Below, piece after piece: positions 1 to 6,263 of a stretch of 14,002 bases of DNA (the first letter of the stretch is position 1; each line of letters begins with the position of its first letter). The translations under genes were made by a program, and so were the position numbers. The DNA comes from Hyphomicrobiaceae bacterium (GTDB taxonomy: Bacteria; Pseudomonadota; Alphaproteobacteria; Rhizobiales; Hyphomicrobiaceae). The notes beneath the pieces were generated by a model. The model was given only the letters and a program-made list of their open reading frames with translations. It made no database searches and had not been told where the DNA came from. The stretch is taken from NCBI GenBank assembly GCA_020442225.1, contig JAGRKR010000277.1:1-14002 (forward strand). Reading direction: 5' to 3'.

Positions 1-752
1 AGGATCTCGATCTCGGCCTTGCGGCCGCTCGGATCACCGATCAGAACCTCGACGATCTCCTCGAAATTCAGCAGCCAGTAGGGCAACTGCATGTTGCGGG
101 GGCTGATGACCTCGGCCCACTCGCTGAATGCGGTGGCGTACTCGTTGTGGGGGTCCAGCAGCACGATGTGGGCGGCCGGGTTCTTCTCCAGGATCGAGCG
201 CAGGATCAGCGCGGTCGTGCACGACTTGCCGGTGCCGGTCGTGCCCAGGATGGCGAAGTGCTTGCCCAGAAGATCGTCGACCTTGATCATGGCCGGGATG
301 GAGGCGTCCTGGCGAATGGTGCCGACGCGAACGGCGCCCTTCATGTCGCCGCAGAAGGCGTGCTCGAGCTCGCGGTTGGTGGCGACGCGCACGCGGTCGC
401 CGAGTGAGGGATAGGCCGTTACGCCGCGGTTGAAGTAGCCGATGGTGCCGTCATTCTTCTTCGGCAGCTCGCCGACGAGGCCGAGCTCGGCGATCCAGAT
501 CTCGCTGTCGCCCTCGCGCTGCGCGGGAACCGGCACGCTGAGCGCGGAGACGACCGCCAGCACGATCGTGGTCAAGGTGTCGATGGCCAGCAGGGTGCCC
601 ATCTCCGGGCGGACCGCCGGGCCGATGCGGCCGGACTCGCTGCCATTGTCCAACATGACGATGGCCTTCGCGCCCGTCACGGAGACGATGCGACCAATCG
701 AGCCATCACTGATGACGCCGGACCGCTCGTCGTAGCCGGTATGAAGTTGCAT
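1..752 (-). CDS. HerA/DUF87-type ATP-binding protein (N-terminal 250 residues; gene continues off the left edge)
   Basis: The frame is open from an ATG at 752 down to base 1, so the C-terminal part is missing. Residues 1-130 look like a beta-rich N-terminal region of the kind that precedes the motor domain in HerA-like ATPases. A clear Walker A motif, GTTGTGKS, lies at residues 170-177. It is followed by LLDPHNEY at 198-205, the usual DPHxEY signature just after the P-loop in HerA/DUF87 proteins. The Walker B and arginine-finger region is outside the window. Purine-rich AGAGGG lies directly upstream of the ATG. The gene lies 34 bases downstream of the histidine kinase on the same strand, so the two are probably co-transcribed. 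HerA relatives are hexameric DNA translocases acting in end processing (with NurA) or in phage defence. Which role applies here cannot be told without the downstream gene. Family assignment is firm; biological role is unknown. Confidence 0.85.
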   Translation of the reverse strand, partial: MQLHTGYDERSGVISDGSIGRIVSVTGAKAIVMLDNGSESGRIGPAVRPEMGTLLAIDTLTTIVLAVVSALSVPVPAQREGDSEIWIAELGLVGELPKKNDGTIGYFNRGVTAYPSLGDRVRVATNRELEHAFCGDMKGAVRVGTIRQDASIPAMIKVDDLLGKHFAILGTTGTGKSCTTALILRSILEKNPAAHIVLLDPHNEYATAFSEWAEVISPRNMQLPYWLLNFEEIVEVLIGDPSGRKAEIEI

Positions 753-786
753 TCCCTCTGGCCCCTCAATTGGCTCTGGCCCGGAC

Positions 787-1827
787 TCAGGCCGTCACCT
801 CACCCCTGTTGGCCTTGCCTGCGTCCGCTGCGCGCGGCACCAAGCCGGCCGTCTCGATCTGCTGAACGTTACGCATGGGCAGGCTGACGGTGATCAGCGT
901 GCCTTTCGTCTTGACGCTTTCGATATCCAGGGTGCCGCCGTGCAGCTCGATCAGGGCCTTGGCGATGGGCAGGCCGATGCCGCTGCCTTCCCGCCAGCGC
1001 GTCCGGCTGCCGTCCACCTGCCCGAAGGCGCTGAGCGCGACGCGAATCTCGTCCTCGGTCATGCCGACGCCGGAATCGCGCACCGTGATCACCACGCGGT
1101 TGTCGCGGGCGAGCTCGGCCATGACGTCGACGCGACCGCCCGTCAGCGTGAACTTGATGGCATTGCCGATGATGTGGGCGAAGGCCTGCTTGATTTTGTT
1201 GGCGTCACCGGAGACGGACGGCAACTTCGGGTCGAACCGGTGGCTCACCACGACTCCGGCCTCGCGCGCCTCGTTCCGCAGGCTGCTGAGACAGGCGGAG
1301 AGCACCTCCTCGATGACCACCTCGCGCTCGTCGATCGTATGCGCGCCACTCTGCAGCTTGGTCAGGTCGAGGATGTCGTTGATGACGGAGAGAAGATGCT
1401 GGGCGGCATCGTGAATGAGCTTGGAGTATTCCACGATGTCGTTGTTCGCGAGGGGCCGGGCCTCGTGCGATTTCAAGATCTTGGAGAAACCGATGATCGT
1501 GTTGAGCGGCGTCCTGAGCTCATGGCTCATATTGGACACGAACTCGGACTTGACGCGGCGGGCGAGCTCCGCCTCGATGCGGGCGGCCTGCTCGGCGGCG
1601 CGGGTGCGGCTGCGCAATACGGCATCGCCAAGGAGCGTCGCATACTCACTCAGAAGCGAATGGCCTCGGTTGCCGCCCGTCGCGCCGTTCAACATGGCGT
1701 GGATCCACCAGAATTTGCATTTCCCACGCGCAGAGTAGAGCTTAACACATAACCAGAGGTAAACGAACAACGTCCATATATCGGTGGTCGTCGCAATTCG
1801 TGAATTTGGCGTTGGGACGCATTGCAT
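787..1827 (-). CDS. Sensor histidine kinase (HisKA + HATPase_c)
   Basis: A 346-residue histidine kinase. The HisKA dimerisation domain carries the H-box [12 protein letters not shown] with the phospho-accepting His near residue 102. The ATPase domain shows the N-box GNAIKFT (about 223-227), the G1 box DSGVGM (about 251-256) and the G2 box [10 protein letters not shown] (about 282-290). All catalytic motifs are intact. No sensory PAS or extracytoplasmic domain is seen; a short helical stretch rich in Arg, Ala and Glu precedes the H-box. The start at 1827 is chosen because AAGGAG sits 5 bases upstream. It adds about 44 residues with a hydrophobic patch ([15 protein letters not shown]) that could be one membrane segment. 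That stretch is AT-richer with poorer codon use, so an ATG at 1695 (302 residues, no good Shine-Dalgarno) is the alternative. No response regulator is visible nearby. It lies upstream of the HerA-like gene and is divergent from the APS kinase gene. Confidence 0.87.
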   Translation of the reverse strand: MQCVPTPNSRIATTTDIWTLFVYLWLCVKLYSARGKCKFWWIHAMLNGATGGNRGHSLLSEYATLLGDAVLRSRTRAAEQAARIEAELARRVKSEFVSNMSHELRTPLNTIIGFSKILKSHEARPLANNDIVEYSKLIHDAAQHLLSVINDILDLTKLQSGAHTIDEREVVIEEVLSACLSSLRNEAREAGVVVSHRFDPKLPSVSGDANKIKQAFAHIIGNAIKFTLTGGRVDVMAELARDNRVVITVRDSGVGMTEDEIRVALSAFGQVDGSRTRWREGSGIGLPIAKALIELHGGTLDIESVKTKGTLITVSLPMRNVQQIETAGLVPRAADAGKANRGEVTA

Positions 1828-1832
1828 CCGCA

Positions 1833-1838
1833 CTCCTT
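1833..1838 (-). promoter_or_regulatory. Shine-Dalgarno that decides the histidine kinase start
   Basis: On the minus strand AAGGAG lies 5 bases before the ATG at 1827. The downstream alternative at 1695 has no comparable site. A GTG at 1833 overlaps this Shine-Dalgarno and so is an unlikely start. Confidence 0.5.
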
Positions 1839-2001
1839 GTGTGACTTACAGGAGCCTCGGCGCCGGGCCTGGCGGTGGTCGCTCCGTACGCGTCTTCGCG
1901 ACCAGCGTCCGGATTTCGCCCGGGAGCACGCCGTGCCGGCGACGGGTGTGCGCCATCCGGCGCTGAATGAGGCCGGCACTGAACGAGGACAGACATCTTT
2001 C

Positions 2002-3708
2002 ATGCGACGCCTCCTTCTGACAGGGCCTGCCAGCACGGCGCTTGCCGCTCTCACGCTGCATCTGGCCGGACCCGTGCGCGGCAGCGAGCCCGCCGCTGCG
2101 ACATCATGGCGTCCCGGGCAGGGCGCCGCCGCTGGCCTCCTGATCGCAACGATCGAGGCCGACGCGCAGGACACGCTCGCTCTCGGACGGCTTGCGCATG
2201 CATCGGACATGGCCGTGCTGGTGGTCGAGGCCGCTGATGGCGTCTGCACGGAGTCGCGGCGCCTCCTGCTCGTTCTGCAGCAGGCGGGCGTGCGAGGCGC
2301 AGTCCTGGCGATCAATACCCCGTCGCTGGCGGCGCTGTCCGAGGACCTGCTCGCGGCCGTTATCATCGATTTCGAGGCCGTGTCGCTGGCCGTGGGCATC
2401 GAGCCGCTGGCCGCCGTGCCCATCGCCGCCCAAGAGGGCGCGAACGTGCTGCGGCCGGCAGGTGAGGCGGCACATCACGACCGCCGCTCGCTGCTCGACA
2501 CCGTGTTGTCGGTCGCACCCAGCGCCTCACCCCGGCCAGCGGCCGTCCGGCTCCGGGTCGAGCAGGACCTCGGACGGGCTGGCAAGCTCGCCTCCGTTCG
2601 GGCGGCGGTGGCCTCGGGAGCGCTCACGCCCGGCGCCGCGATCGTCACCCTGCCGGGCGGCGCGCTCGGACGGGCGGTCGAGGTGCAAGCGGTCGGGAGC
2701 GCCGGCCCCGAGCCCCTCGTCGAGGTTGCCGTCGAGACGGACGCTCCCATCCCTGCCGGAAGCATACTCGCCGAGGCAGCGCATCGCCCGGAGCTCGCCG
2801 ACCAGGCCGCGGCGCACATCGTGTGGACGGGCCGCTGGCCGCTCCTGCCGGGTCGCTCGTACGTCGCGCGCTCGCCGCTGTGGACGGTCAACGCCAGCGT
2901 CAGCCGCCTCAAGCACAAGATCAGCCCCGACACCATCGATCACGTGGCGAGCCACACGCTGAGCCAGGGCGAGGTCGGCTCGTGCAACGTGGCGTTCGAG
3001 CGCGAGGTGGCGTTCGACCCGGCGGACGAGAACCCCGCCACCAGCCGGTTCGAGCTGGCGGATCGCCTGACCGGCGAGATCGTGGGGCTCGGCTACATCG
3101 ACTTCCCGCTCCGCCGCGCCACGAACATTCACTGGCAAGCGCTGGCCGTGGACAAGCCCGCGCGCGCGAAACTCAAGGACCAGCAGCCCTGCTGCCTATG
3201 GTTCACCGGCCTGTCGGGATCCGGCAAGTCGACGGTCGCCAGTCTCCTGGAAAAGCGGCTGCACGCGCTCGGCCGCCATACCTATACGCTCGACGGCGAC
3301 AACGTCCGCCACGGCCTGTGTCGCGACCTCGGTTTCACCGATGCCGACCGCGTCGAGAACATCCGGCGCGTCGCCGAGGTCGCACGGCTTTTCGTCGAGG
3401 CCGGCCTGATCGTGATGGTGTCGTTCATCTCGCCCTTCCGGGCCGAGCGTCAGCTCGCACGCGATCTTTTTCCTGCGGGGGAGTTCGTAGAGATCTTCGT
3501 GGACGCCCCGCTCGAGGTCTGCGAGGCCCGCGACCCGAAGGGGCTCTATCGCAAGGCCCGCAGTGGTGCGCTGAAGAACTTCACCGGCATCGATTCCGCC
3601 TACGAGGCGCCGGTCAGCCCGGAATTGCGGCTCGACGCCGCCAGCCAACCGGCCGAGGCGCTTGTCGAGCATGTGCTCGACGAGCTCAGAGGTCGCGGGT
3701 TTGTCTAG
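2002..3708 (+). CDS. cysC: NodQ-like CysN-CysC fusion: degenerate GTPase half plus intact adenylylsulfate (APS) kinase
   Basis: A 568-residue protein. The C-terminal part (about 395-568) is a complete APS kinase, which phosphorylates APS to PAPS, the sulfate donor for sulfotransferases. It has the P-loop GLSGSGKST (403-411), [11 protein letters not shown] (430-440), ISPFRAERQ (476-484), [10 protein letters not shown] (511-520) and [12 protein letters not shown] (526-537). Residues 180-390 match the two beta-barrels and the linker of CysN, including the ATNIHWQAL junction typical of NodQ. Residues 1-175 align with the CysN GTPase fold ([19 protein letters not shown]), but the motifs are gone. 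The P-loop position reads GPASTALAA, the DTPGH position reads TIEAD, NKMD has become NTPS, and the switch I segment is largely deleted. It should therefore not bind GTP in the canonical way. The ATG at 2002 matches the first strand of the fold; GAGGA lies 12 bases upstream. The frame stays open back to 1822, so a longer N-terminus is possible. No cysD is in the window. Confidence 0.88.
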   Translation: MRRLLLTGPASTALAALTLHLAGPVRGSEPAAATSWRPGQGAAAGLLIATIEADAQDTLALGRLAHASDMAVLVVEAADGVCTESRRLLLVLQQAGVRGAVLAINTPSLAALSEDLLAAVIIDFEAVSLAVGIEPLAAVPIAAQEGANVLRPAGEAAHHDRRSLLDTVLSVAPSASPRPAAVRLRVEQDLGRAGKLASVRAAVASGALTPGAAIVTLPGGALGRAVEVQAVGSAGPEPLVEVAVETDAPIPAGSILAEAAHRPELADQAAAHIVWTGRWPLLPGRSYVARSPLWTVNASVSRLKHKISPDTIDHVASHTLSQGEVGSCNVAFEREVAFDPADENPATSRFELADRLTGEIVGLGYIDFPLRRATNIHWQALAVDKPARAKLKDQQPCCLWFTGLSGSGKSTVASLLEKRLHALGRHTYTLDGDNVRHGLCRDLGFTDADRVENIRRVAEVARLFVEAGLIVMVSFISPFRAERQLARDLFPAGEFVEIFVDAPLEVCEARDPKGLYRKARSGALKNFTGIDSAYEAPVSPELRLDAASQPAEALVEHVLDELRGRGFV

Positions 3709-3768
3709 GATGCGATCGCCCGAGCGGGGTGCGCATGGCGCACCCGGCGAGGACGTGAATCGCATCCT
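3707..3768. repeat. Composite palindrome at the end of the APS kinase gene
   Basis: A 10-base inverted repeat (AGGATGCGAT at 3707-3716, ATCGCATCCT at 3759-3768) encloses a second perfect hairpin (GGGTGCGC 3727-3734, loop ATG, GCGCACCC 3738-3745). The outer arm overlaps the stop codon of the APS kinase gene. It may act as a terminator, though there is no T-run, or be a copy of a dispersed palindromic repeat. The shape is seen directly; the role is inferred. Confidence 0.6.
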
Positions 3769-3818
3769 TCATACAAAACCCTCACGCAATCGCCCGAGCG
3801 GGTGCGCGTGGCGCACCC
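3712..3818 (+). repeat. Pair of 33-34 base direct repeats, each containing a hairpin
   Basis: Copy A (3712-3745) and copy B (3786-3818) differ by two substitutions and one missing G. Copy B forms a perfect 10-base stem (GCGGGTGCGC 3798-3807, loop GTG, GCGCACCCGC 3811-3820). The substitution in the loop (ATG versus GTG) leaves the stem intact, so the palindrome looks like the conserved part. Duplicated intergenic palindromes of this kind resemble REP-type elements. Confidence 0.65.
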
Positions 3819-3863
3819 GCCACCGAGCATGAGTGCGGTGCGTGACCTCGAGGCATCGCCTGC

Positions 3864-3897
3864 GCAGGCCGGCGACGGCGATCACACGCCGGCCTGC
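3864..3897 (-). terminator. Strong hairpin downstream of the 60-residue gene
   Basis: A perfect 11-base stem (GCAGGCCGGCG 3864-3874, CGCCGGCCTGC 3887-3897) with a 12-base loop begins 15 bases past the stop codon of the minus-strand gene at 3913. There is no T-tract, so its strength as an intrinsic terminator is uncertain. Confidence 0.45.
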
Positions 3898-3912
3898 CGC
3901 ATCGGCCGAGCC

Positions 3913-4095
3913 TCAGCTTTCGCGCGGCCCCTGCATGGCGCGAAGCGCCGCCTCGATGCGCCGCCAGTCGCGCGCGCTGTCCGCCTCACCTTGGGCTTCG
4001 AGCACGTTGGCCTTCTGCGCCGCCTCGGCGATCGCCTTGACGCCATGCGCCTCGAACAGCTTGCGGGCGTGCGCGTGCACCTCGGTTGCATCCAT
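3913..4095 (-). CDS. Conserved small helical protein (60 residues), function unknown
   Basis: The 60-residue product is predicted to be nearly all helix, with the pattern HARKLFEAHG, AIAEAAQKA, ARDWRRIEAAL. It resembles a family of short uncharacterised Rhizobiales proteins with the same AEAAQKA and DWRRI signatures; this is from memory of the family, not a search. The start is well fixed because AAGGAGG lies 8 bases before the ATG at 4095. The frame is open further upstream, but codon use there is poor and the Shine-Dalgarno fits only this ATG. It has no signal peptide or membrane segment, so it is presumably cytosolic. It is transcribed divergently from the CoxG-like gene, with 202 bases between the two starts. 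No function can be assigned. Confidence 0.8.
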   Translation of the reverse strand: MDATEVHAHARKLFEAHGVKAIAEAAQKANVLEAQGEADSARDWRRIEAALRAMQGPRES

Positions 4096-4297
4096 GGTCT
4101 GGTCCTCCTTGGCTTGCCCCCGCCTCCCGACATATGGTCGAGCTAGCAGCCATGACCAACCTGCGTCTTGCGGCACGTCAATCGAGCGGCCCGACAGCTC
4201 GACAAAGCCGGCGACTTGCCCTATCCGGACCCGCAGTGCGTCCGGCCCTGTCGTGTCGTCATGGGCGCGCGAGACCCAGTCACGAGGGAGCCCAGCC

Positions 4298-4771
4298 ATG
4301 GAAATGGTCGGCGAGAGCCGTATCGCCGCGAGCCGCGAAGTGGTCTGGGCCGCGCTCAACGATCCCGACGTGCTCCGTCGCTCGGTGCCCGGCTGCCAGG
4401 AGCTGGAGCAGGTCTCCGACACTGAGTTCACGGCCAAGGTGGTCGCCAAGGTCGGCCCCATCAAGGCGAGCTTCAAGGGGCGCGTTACGCTGGCCGACAT
4501 CAAGCCGCCGGAGAGCTACACGATCAGCGGCGAGGGCCAGGGCGGCATCGCCGGCTTCGCCAAGGGCGGCGCCGAGGTGGCGCTCGAAACGCTGGAGCCC
4601 GAGCTCACACTCCTGCGCTACACGGTGAAGGCCAGCGTCGGCGGCAAGATCGCGCAGCTCGGATCGCGGCTGATCGCCTCGACCGCGAAGAAGATGGCCG
4701 ACGAGTTCTTCGCAAAGTTCGCCGAAGTGGTCGCCGGCGACCAGGGCGCGCCAGCTTCGGGCTCTGGCTGA
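4298..4771 (+). CDS. CoxG-family SRPBCC protein (carbon monoxide dehydrogenase subunit G-like)
   Basis: A 157-residue protein with the CoxG/SRPBCC pattern: an N-terminal strand (MVGESRIAASREVVWAALND), VLRRSVPGCQELE, FTAKVVAKVGPIKASFKGRV in the central sheet, GEGQGG then FAKGGAEVAL, and a long C-terminal helix ending KKMADEFFAKFAEVV. This fold is a hydrophobic-cavity domain. Named CoxG helps recruit or assemble the CO dehydrogenase/xanthine dehydrogenase-type molybdoenzymes, but most genomic members are orphans of unknown ligand. No coxMSL or other molybdoenzyme gene is in the window, so a CO oxidation role is not supported here. The start is chosen for the GAGGGAG lying about 7 bases upstream. 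The frame is open to 3833, but that stretch overlaps the opposite-strand small gene and the intergenic repeats. The last residues (APASGSG) form a disordered tail. Confidence 0.87.
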   Translation: MEMVGESRIAASREVVWAALNDPDVLRRSVPGCQELEQVSDTEFTAKVVAKVGPIKASFKGRVTLADIKPPESYTISGEGQGGIAGFAKGGAEVALETLEPELTLLRYTVKASVGGKIAQLGSRLIASTAKKMADEFFAKFAEVVAGDQGAPASGSG

Positions 4772-4976
4772 ACCCATGTTCAGCACAGCGCCATCATGTC
4801 GCTAAGATTAGTTCATCTTGCGTTCATAACTGATTGAATTTTCATAACTTTATTCCATTCAACCGCAATTGTGTGACGTGCGTCACTCCTGCTTTCGCGA
4901 CTCCCTCCCGAAATGTCCGATTACCGGCCCATGACGGGCCAGGACAGAGAGACGAACACAGGAAGGAGTACTCGAA
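4772..4976 (+). promoter_or_regulatory. AT-rich intergenic region, probable promoter of the secreted small protein
   Basis: Between the CoxG-like gene and the 92-residue gene, bases about 4800-4870 are much richer in A and T than the flanks, which is unusual in this window. The region contains a CRP-type palindrome (4872-4887), a minor 5-base hairpin (GGCCC 4926-4930, GGGCC 4936-4940) and the ribosome binding site GGAAGGAG just before the next ATG. I cannot place -35 and -10 boxes with confidence. Confidence 0.5.
4872..4887. promoter_or_regulatory. CRP/FNR-type palindrome
   Basis: TGTGA, six bases, then TCACT matches the CRP consensus TGTGA-N6-TCACA at 9 of 10 positions. The core GTGACG-TG-CGTCAC (4873-4886) is a perfect palindrome. 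It is centred about 97 bases upstream of the ATG at 4977, inside the AT-rich spacer. Which regulator binds it, and whether it activates or represses, is not shown. Confidence 0.45.
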
Positions 4977-5255
4977 ATGCGTAAGATCATGTCAGGGCTC
5001 GTCGCCGCCGCCATCGCCGCCACCACGCTCGGCGCTGCCGTGCCGGCCGAGGCTCACCGCGCCAAGATCGTCGTCAAGCCGCGCGTCGCCAAGGTGATCG
5101 TCGTCAAGAAGTGGCCGCGCCATCGCGTCTGGGTCGGCGGCCCCGTCTTCAAGGTCCGCCACGGCACCTGCTGGCGCTACAAGCGCATGTACTTCGACAC
5201 CGGCCGCAAGTTCTGGCTTGGCAAGTACTACCGCTGCAAGCGGGTCTACTATTGA
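4977..5255 (+). CDS. Small secreted cationic protein (92 residues), function unknown
   Basis: The first 25 or so residues form a typical Sec signal peptide: MRKIMSG, a hydrophobic Ala-rich core, then a signal peptidase I site after PAEA. The mature part of about 66 residues is strongly basic (many Arg and Lys), rich in Tyr, Trp and Val, and has two Cys (in GTCWR and YRCKR) that could form a disulfide in the periplasm. A short Val/Lys segment (KIVVKPRVAKVIVVKK) looks like alternating beta strand. GGAAGGAG sits 8 bases before the ATG, a strong ribosome binding site. The gene stands alone, preceded by an AT-rich spacer with a CRP-type palindrome and followed by hairpins, so it is probably monocistronic. 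I recognise the general style (small basic exported Rhizobiales proteins) but not a characterised family. Confidence 0.82.
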   Translation: MRKIMSGLVAAAIAATTLGAAVPAEAHRAKIVVKPRVAKVIVVKKWPRHRVWVGGPVFKVRHGTCWRYKRMYFDTGRKFWLGKYYRCKRVYY

Positions 5256-5258
5256 GCC

Positions 5259-5275
5259 GTCCTTGCAGCAAGGAC
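5259..5275 (+). terminator. Hairpin just after the small secreted protein gene
   Basis: A perfect 7-base stem (GTCCTTG 5259-5265, CAAGGAC 5269-5275) with a 3-base loop starts three bases after the stop codon. No T-run follows. Confidence 0.4.
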
Positions 5276-5292
5276 ATCGCGTGAGTGAAACC

Positions 5293-5335
5293 GGGGCACG
5301 GTCGCCAAATCCCAGATGACCGGAGACCGTGCCCC
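5293..5335. terminator. Probable bidirectional terminator between convergent genes
   Basis: An 11-base perfect stem (GGGGCACGGTC 5293-5303, GACCGTGCCCC 5325-5335) with a 21-base loop lies between the plus-strand small protein gene and the minus-strand crotonase gene, which converge here. Its position and strength suggest it serves both. There is no clear T-tract on either side. Confidence 0.5.
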
Positions 5336-5388
5336 TCGAGCCTCCCGAGGCAGGATGGCGAGCCGCCGGCTCAGCCTCCTGCCCATGG

Positions 5389-6135
5389 CTATTCGCCGCG
5401 AAACGCCGGGGCGCGCTTGGCCGCGAACGCCGCCTGCCCTTCCACCCAGTCGGCGCTCGCGTTGATCGTGTCGACCTGGGCGCGGGCGATGCCGGCCGCT
5501 TCCGTCGGCCCCTTGGGCAGGACCGCCGCCGCGAAGCGTTTCAACATGCGCGAGGGGATGGGCGCCGTTTCGGCGATGCGCCGGGCATAGTCCATGGCCG
5601 CCGGCATGAGCTGATCCTGCGGTACGATCTTGTTGACGTAGCCGACCTCGTAGGCGCGCTGAGCGTCGATCGCCTCGCCCACGAGCAGCAACTCCATGGC
5701 GATCTTGTGCGGGATGCGCGCCGCGAGATTGGCGATGAGCCCGCCGGAAAATCCCACCTTCACCTCGGGATAGGAGAACCGGGCGGACTGGGCGGCGACG
5801 AGGATGTCGCACATGGTCGTCAGCACCATTCCGCCGCCGACCACCCAGCCGCTCACCGCGCCGACCACGGGCTTGTCGACGGGCACGCCGATGCCGGGGA
5901 TCGCGCGATAGAGATCGTGCGGAACGGCCTTGAGATCGGCGCCGGCAGAGAAGGCCTTCTCCCCCGCACCGGTCAGAACGGCCACGCGATGCTCGTCGCT
6001 CACCATGAAGCGCTTCCAGGCCTGATGCAGCCCTTCGACCAGCTCGGCATCGAGCCGGTTCATGCGTGCTGCGCGATCGAGCGAGATGATCGCCACATTG
6101 CCGTCGCCCGTATAGCTCACCGCCGCGTCGCCCAT
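5389..6135 (-). CDS. Crotonase (enoyl-CoA hydratase/isomerase) family protein
   Basis: A 248-residue, full-length crotonase-fold protein. It has the oxyanion-hole segment AFSAGADLKA (61-70), the glycine-rich motif VSGWVVGGGMVL (94-105), MCDILVAA (108-115), and YPEVKVGFSGG (122-132). In true enoyl-CoA hydratases the motif reads GGGxEL and supplies one of two catalytic Glu. Here that position is Val (residue 104), while the second Glu position (Glu124 in YPEV) is kept. Simple hydratase activity is therefore doubtful, and isomerase, hydrolase or other crotonase chemistry is possible. The start is chosen because GGGAGG lies 5 bases before the ATG at 6135; an open frame continues upstream without support. 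It is divergent from the AtuA gene with a 128-base shared spacer, which suggests linked regulation and a shared acyl-CoA pathway. Confidence 0.9.
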   Translation of the reverse strand: MGDAAVSYTGDGNVAIISLDRAARMNRLDAELVEGLHQAWKRFMVSDEHRVAVLTGAGEKAFSAGADLKAVPHDLYRAIPGIGVPVDKPVVGAVSGWVVGGGMVLTTMCDILVAAQSARFSYPEVKVGFSGGLIANLAARIPHKIAMELLLVGEAIDAQRAYEVGYVNKIVPQDQLMPAAMDYARRIAETAPIPSRMLKRFAAAVLPKGPTEAAGIARAQVDTINASADWVEGQAAFAAKRAPAFRGE

Positions 6136-6263
6136 CCGGACCTCCCACAAACGCCTGTCGCTGACTTGCCGGCGGCCGGCCATTGACGCCGCCACCGTTC
6201 GGCCGTCATGCTCCAACTCGCGGCCCGGTGCAACTCGGCACTTGTGCGAAAGGACACGGCCCC

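Noticed and set aside
91..735. Plus-strand open frames opposite the HerA-like gene
   Set aside because: They are antisense to a clear Walker A protein, have no ribosome binding sites and no recognisable motifs.
1..752. HerA-like gene as part of an anti-phage system
   Set aside because: No nuclease, Sir2 or other effector gene is visible and the gene is cut by the window edge; the idea cannot be supported here.
875..1752. Plus-strand frames of 179 and 270 residues opposite the histidine kinase
   Set aside because: Shadows of a high-GC coding gene with complete kinase motifs on the other strand.
2823..3758. A 311-residue plus-strand frame within the APS kinase gene
   Set aside because: It is a shifted frame of the same gene, Arg/Gly/Pro-rich and without domain signatures.
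3712..3818. CRISPR-like array
   Set aside because: Only two repeat copies, with strong internal palindromes and no cas genes.
4096..4503. Upstream extension of the 60-residue minus-strand gene to about 196 residues
   Set aside because: It overlaps the CoxG-like gene head-to-head, and the strong Shine-Dalgarno fits only the ATG at 4095.
4298..4771. CO dehydrogenase operon suggested by the CoxG-like gene
   Set aside because: No molybdoenzyme subunits or maturation genes are nearby; CoxG-fold orphans are common.
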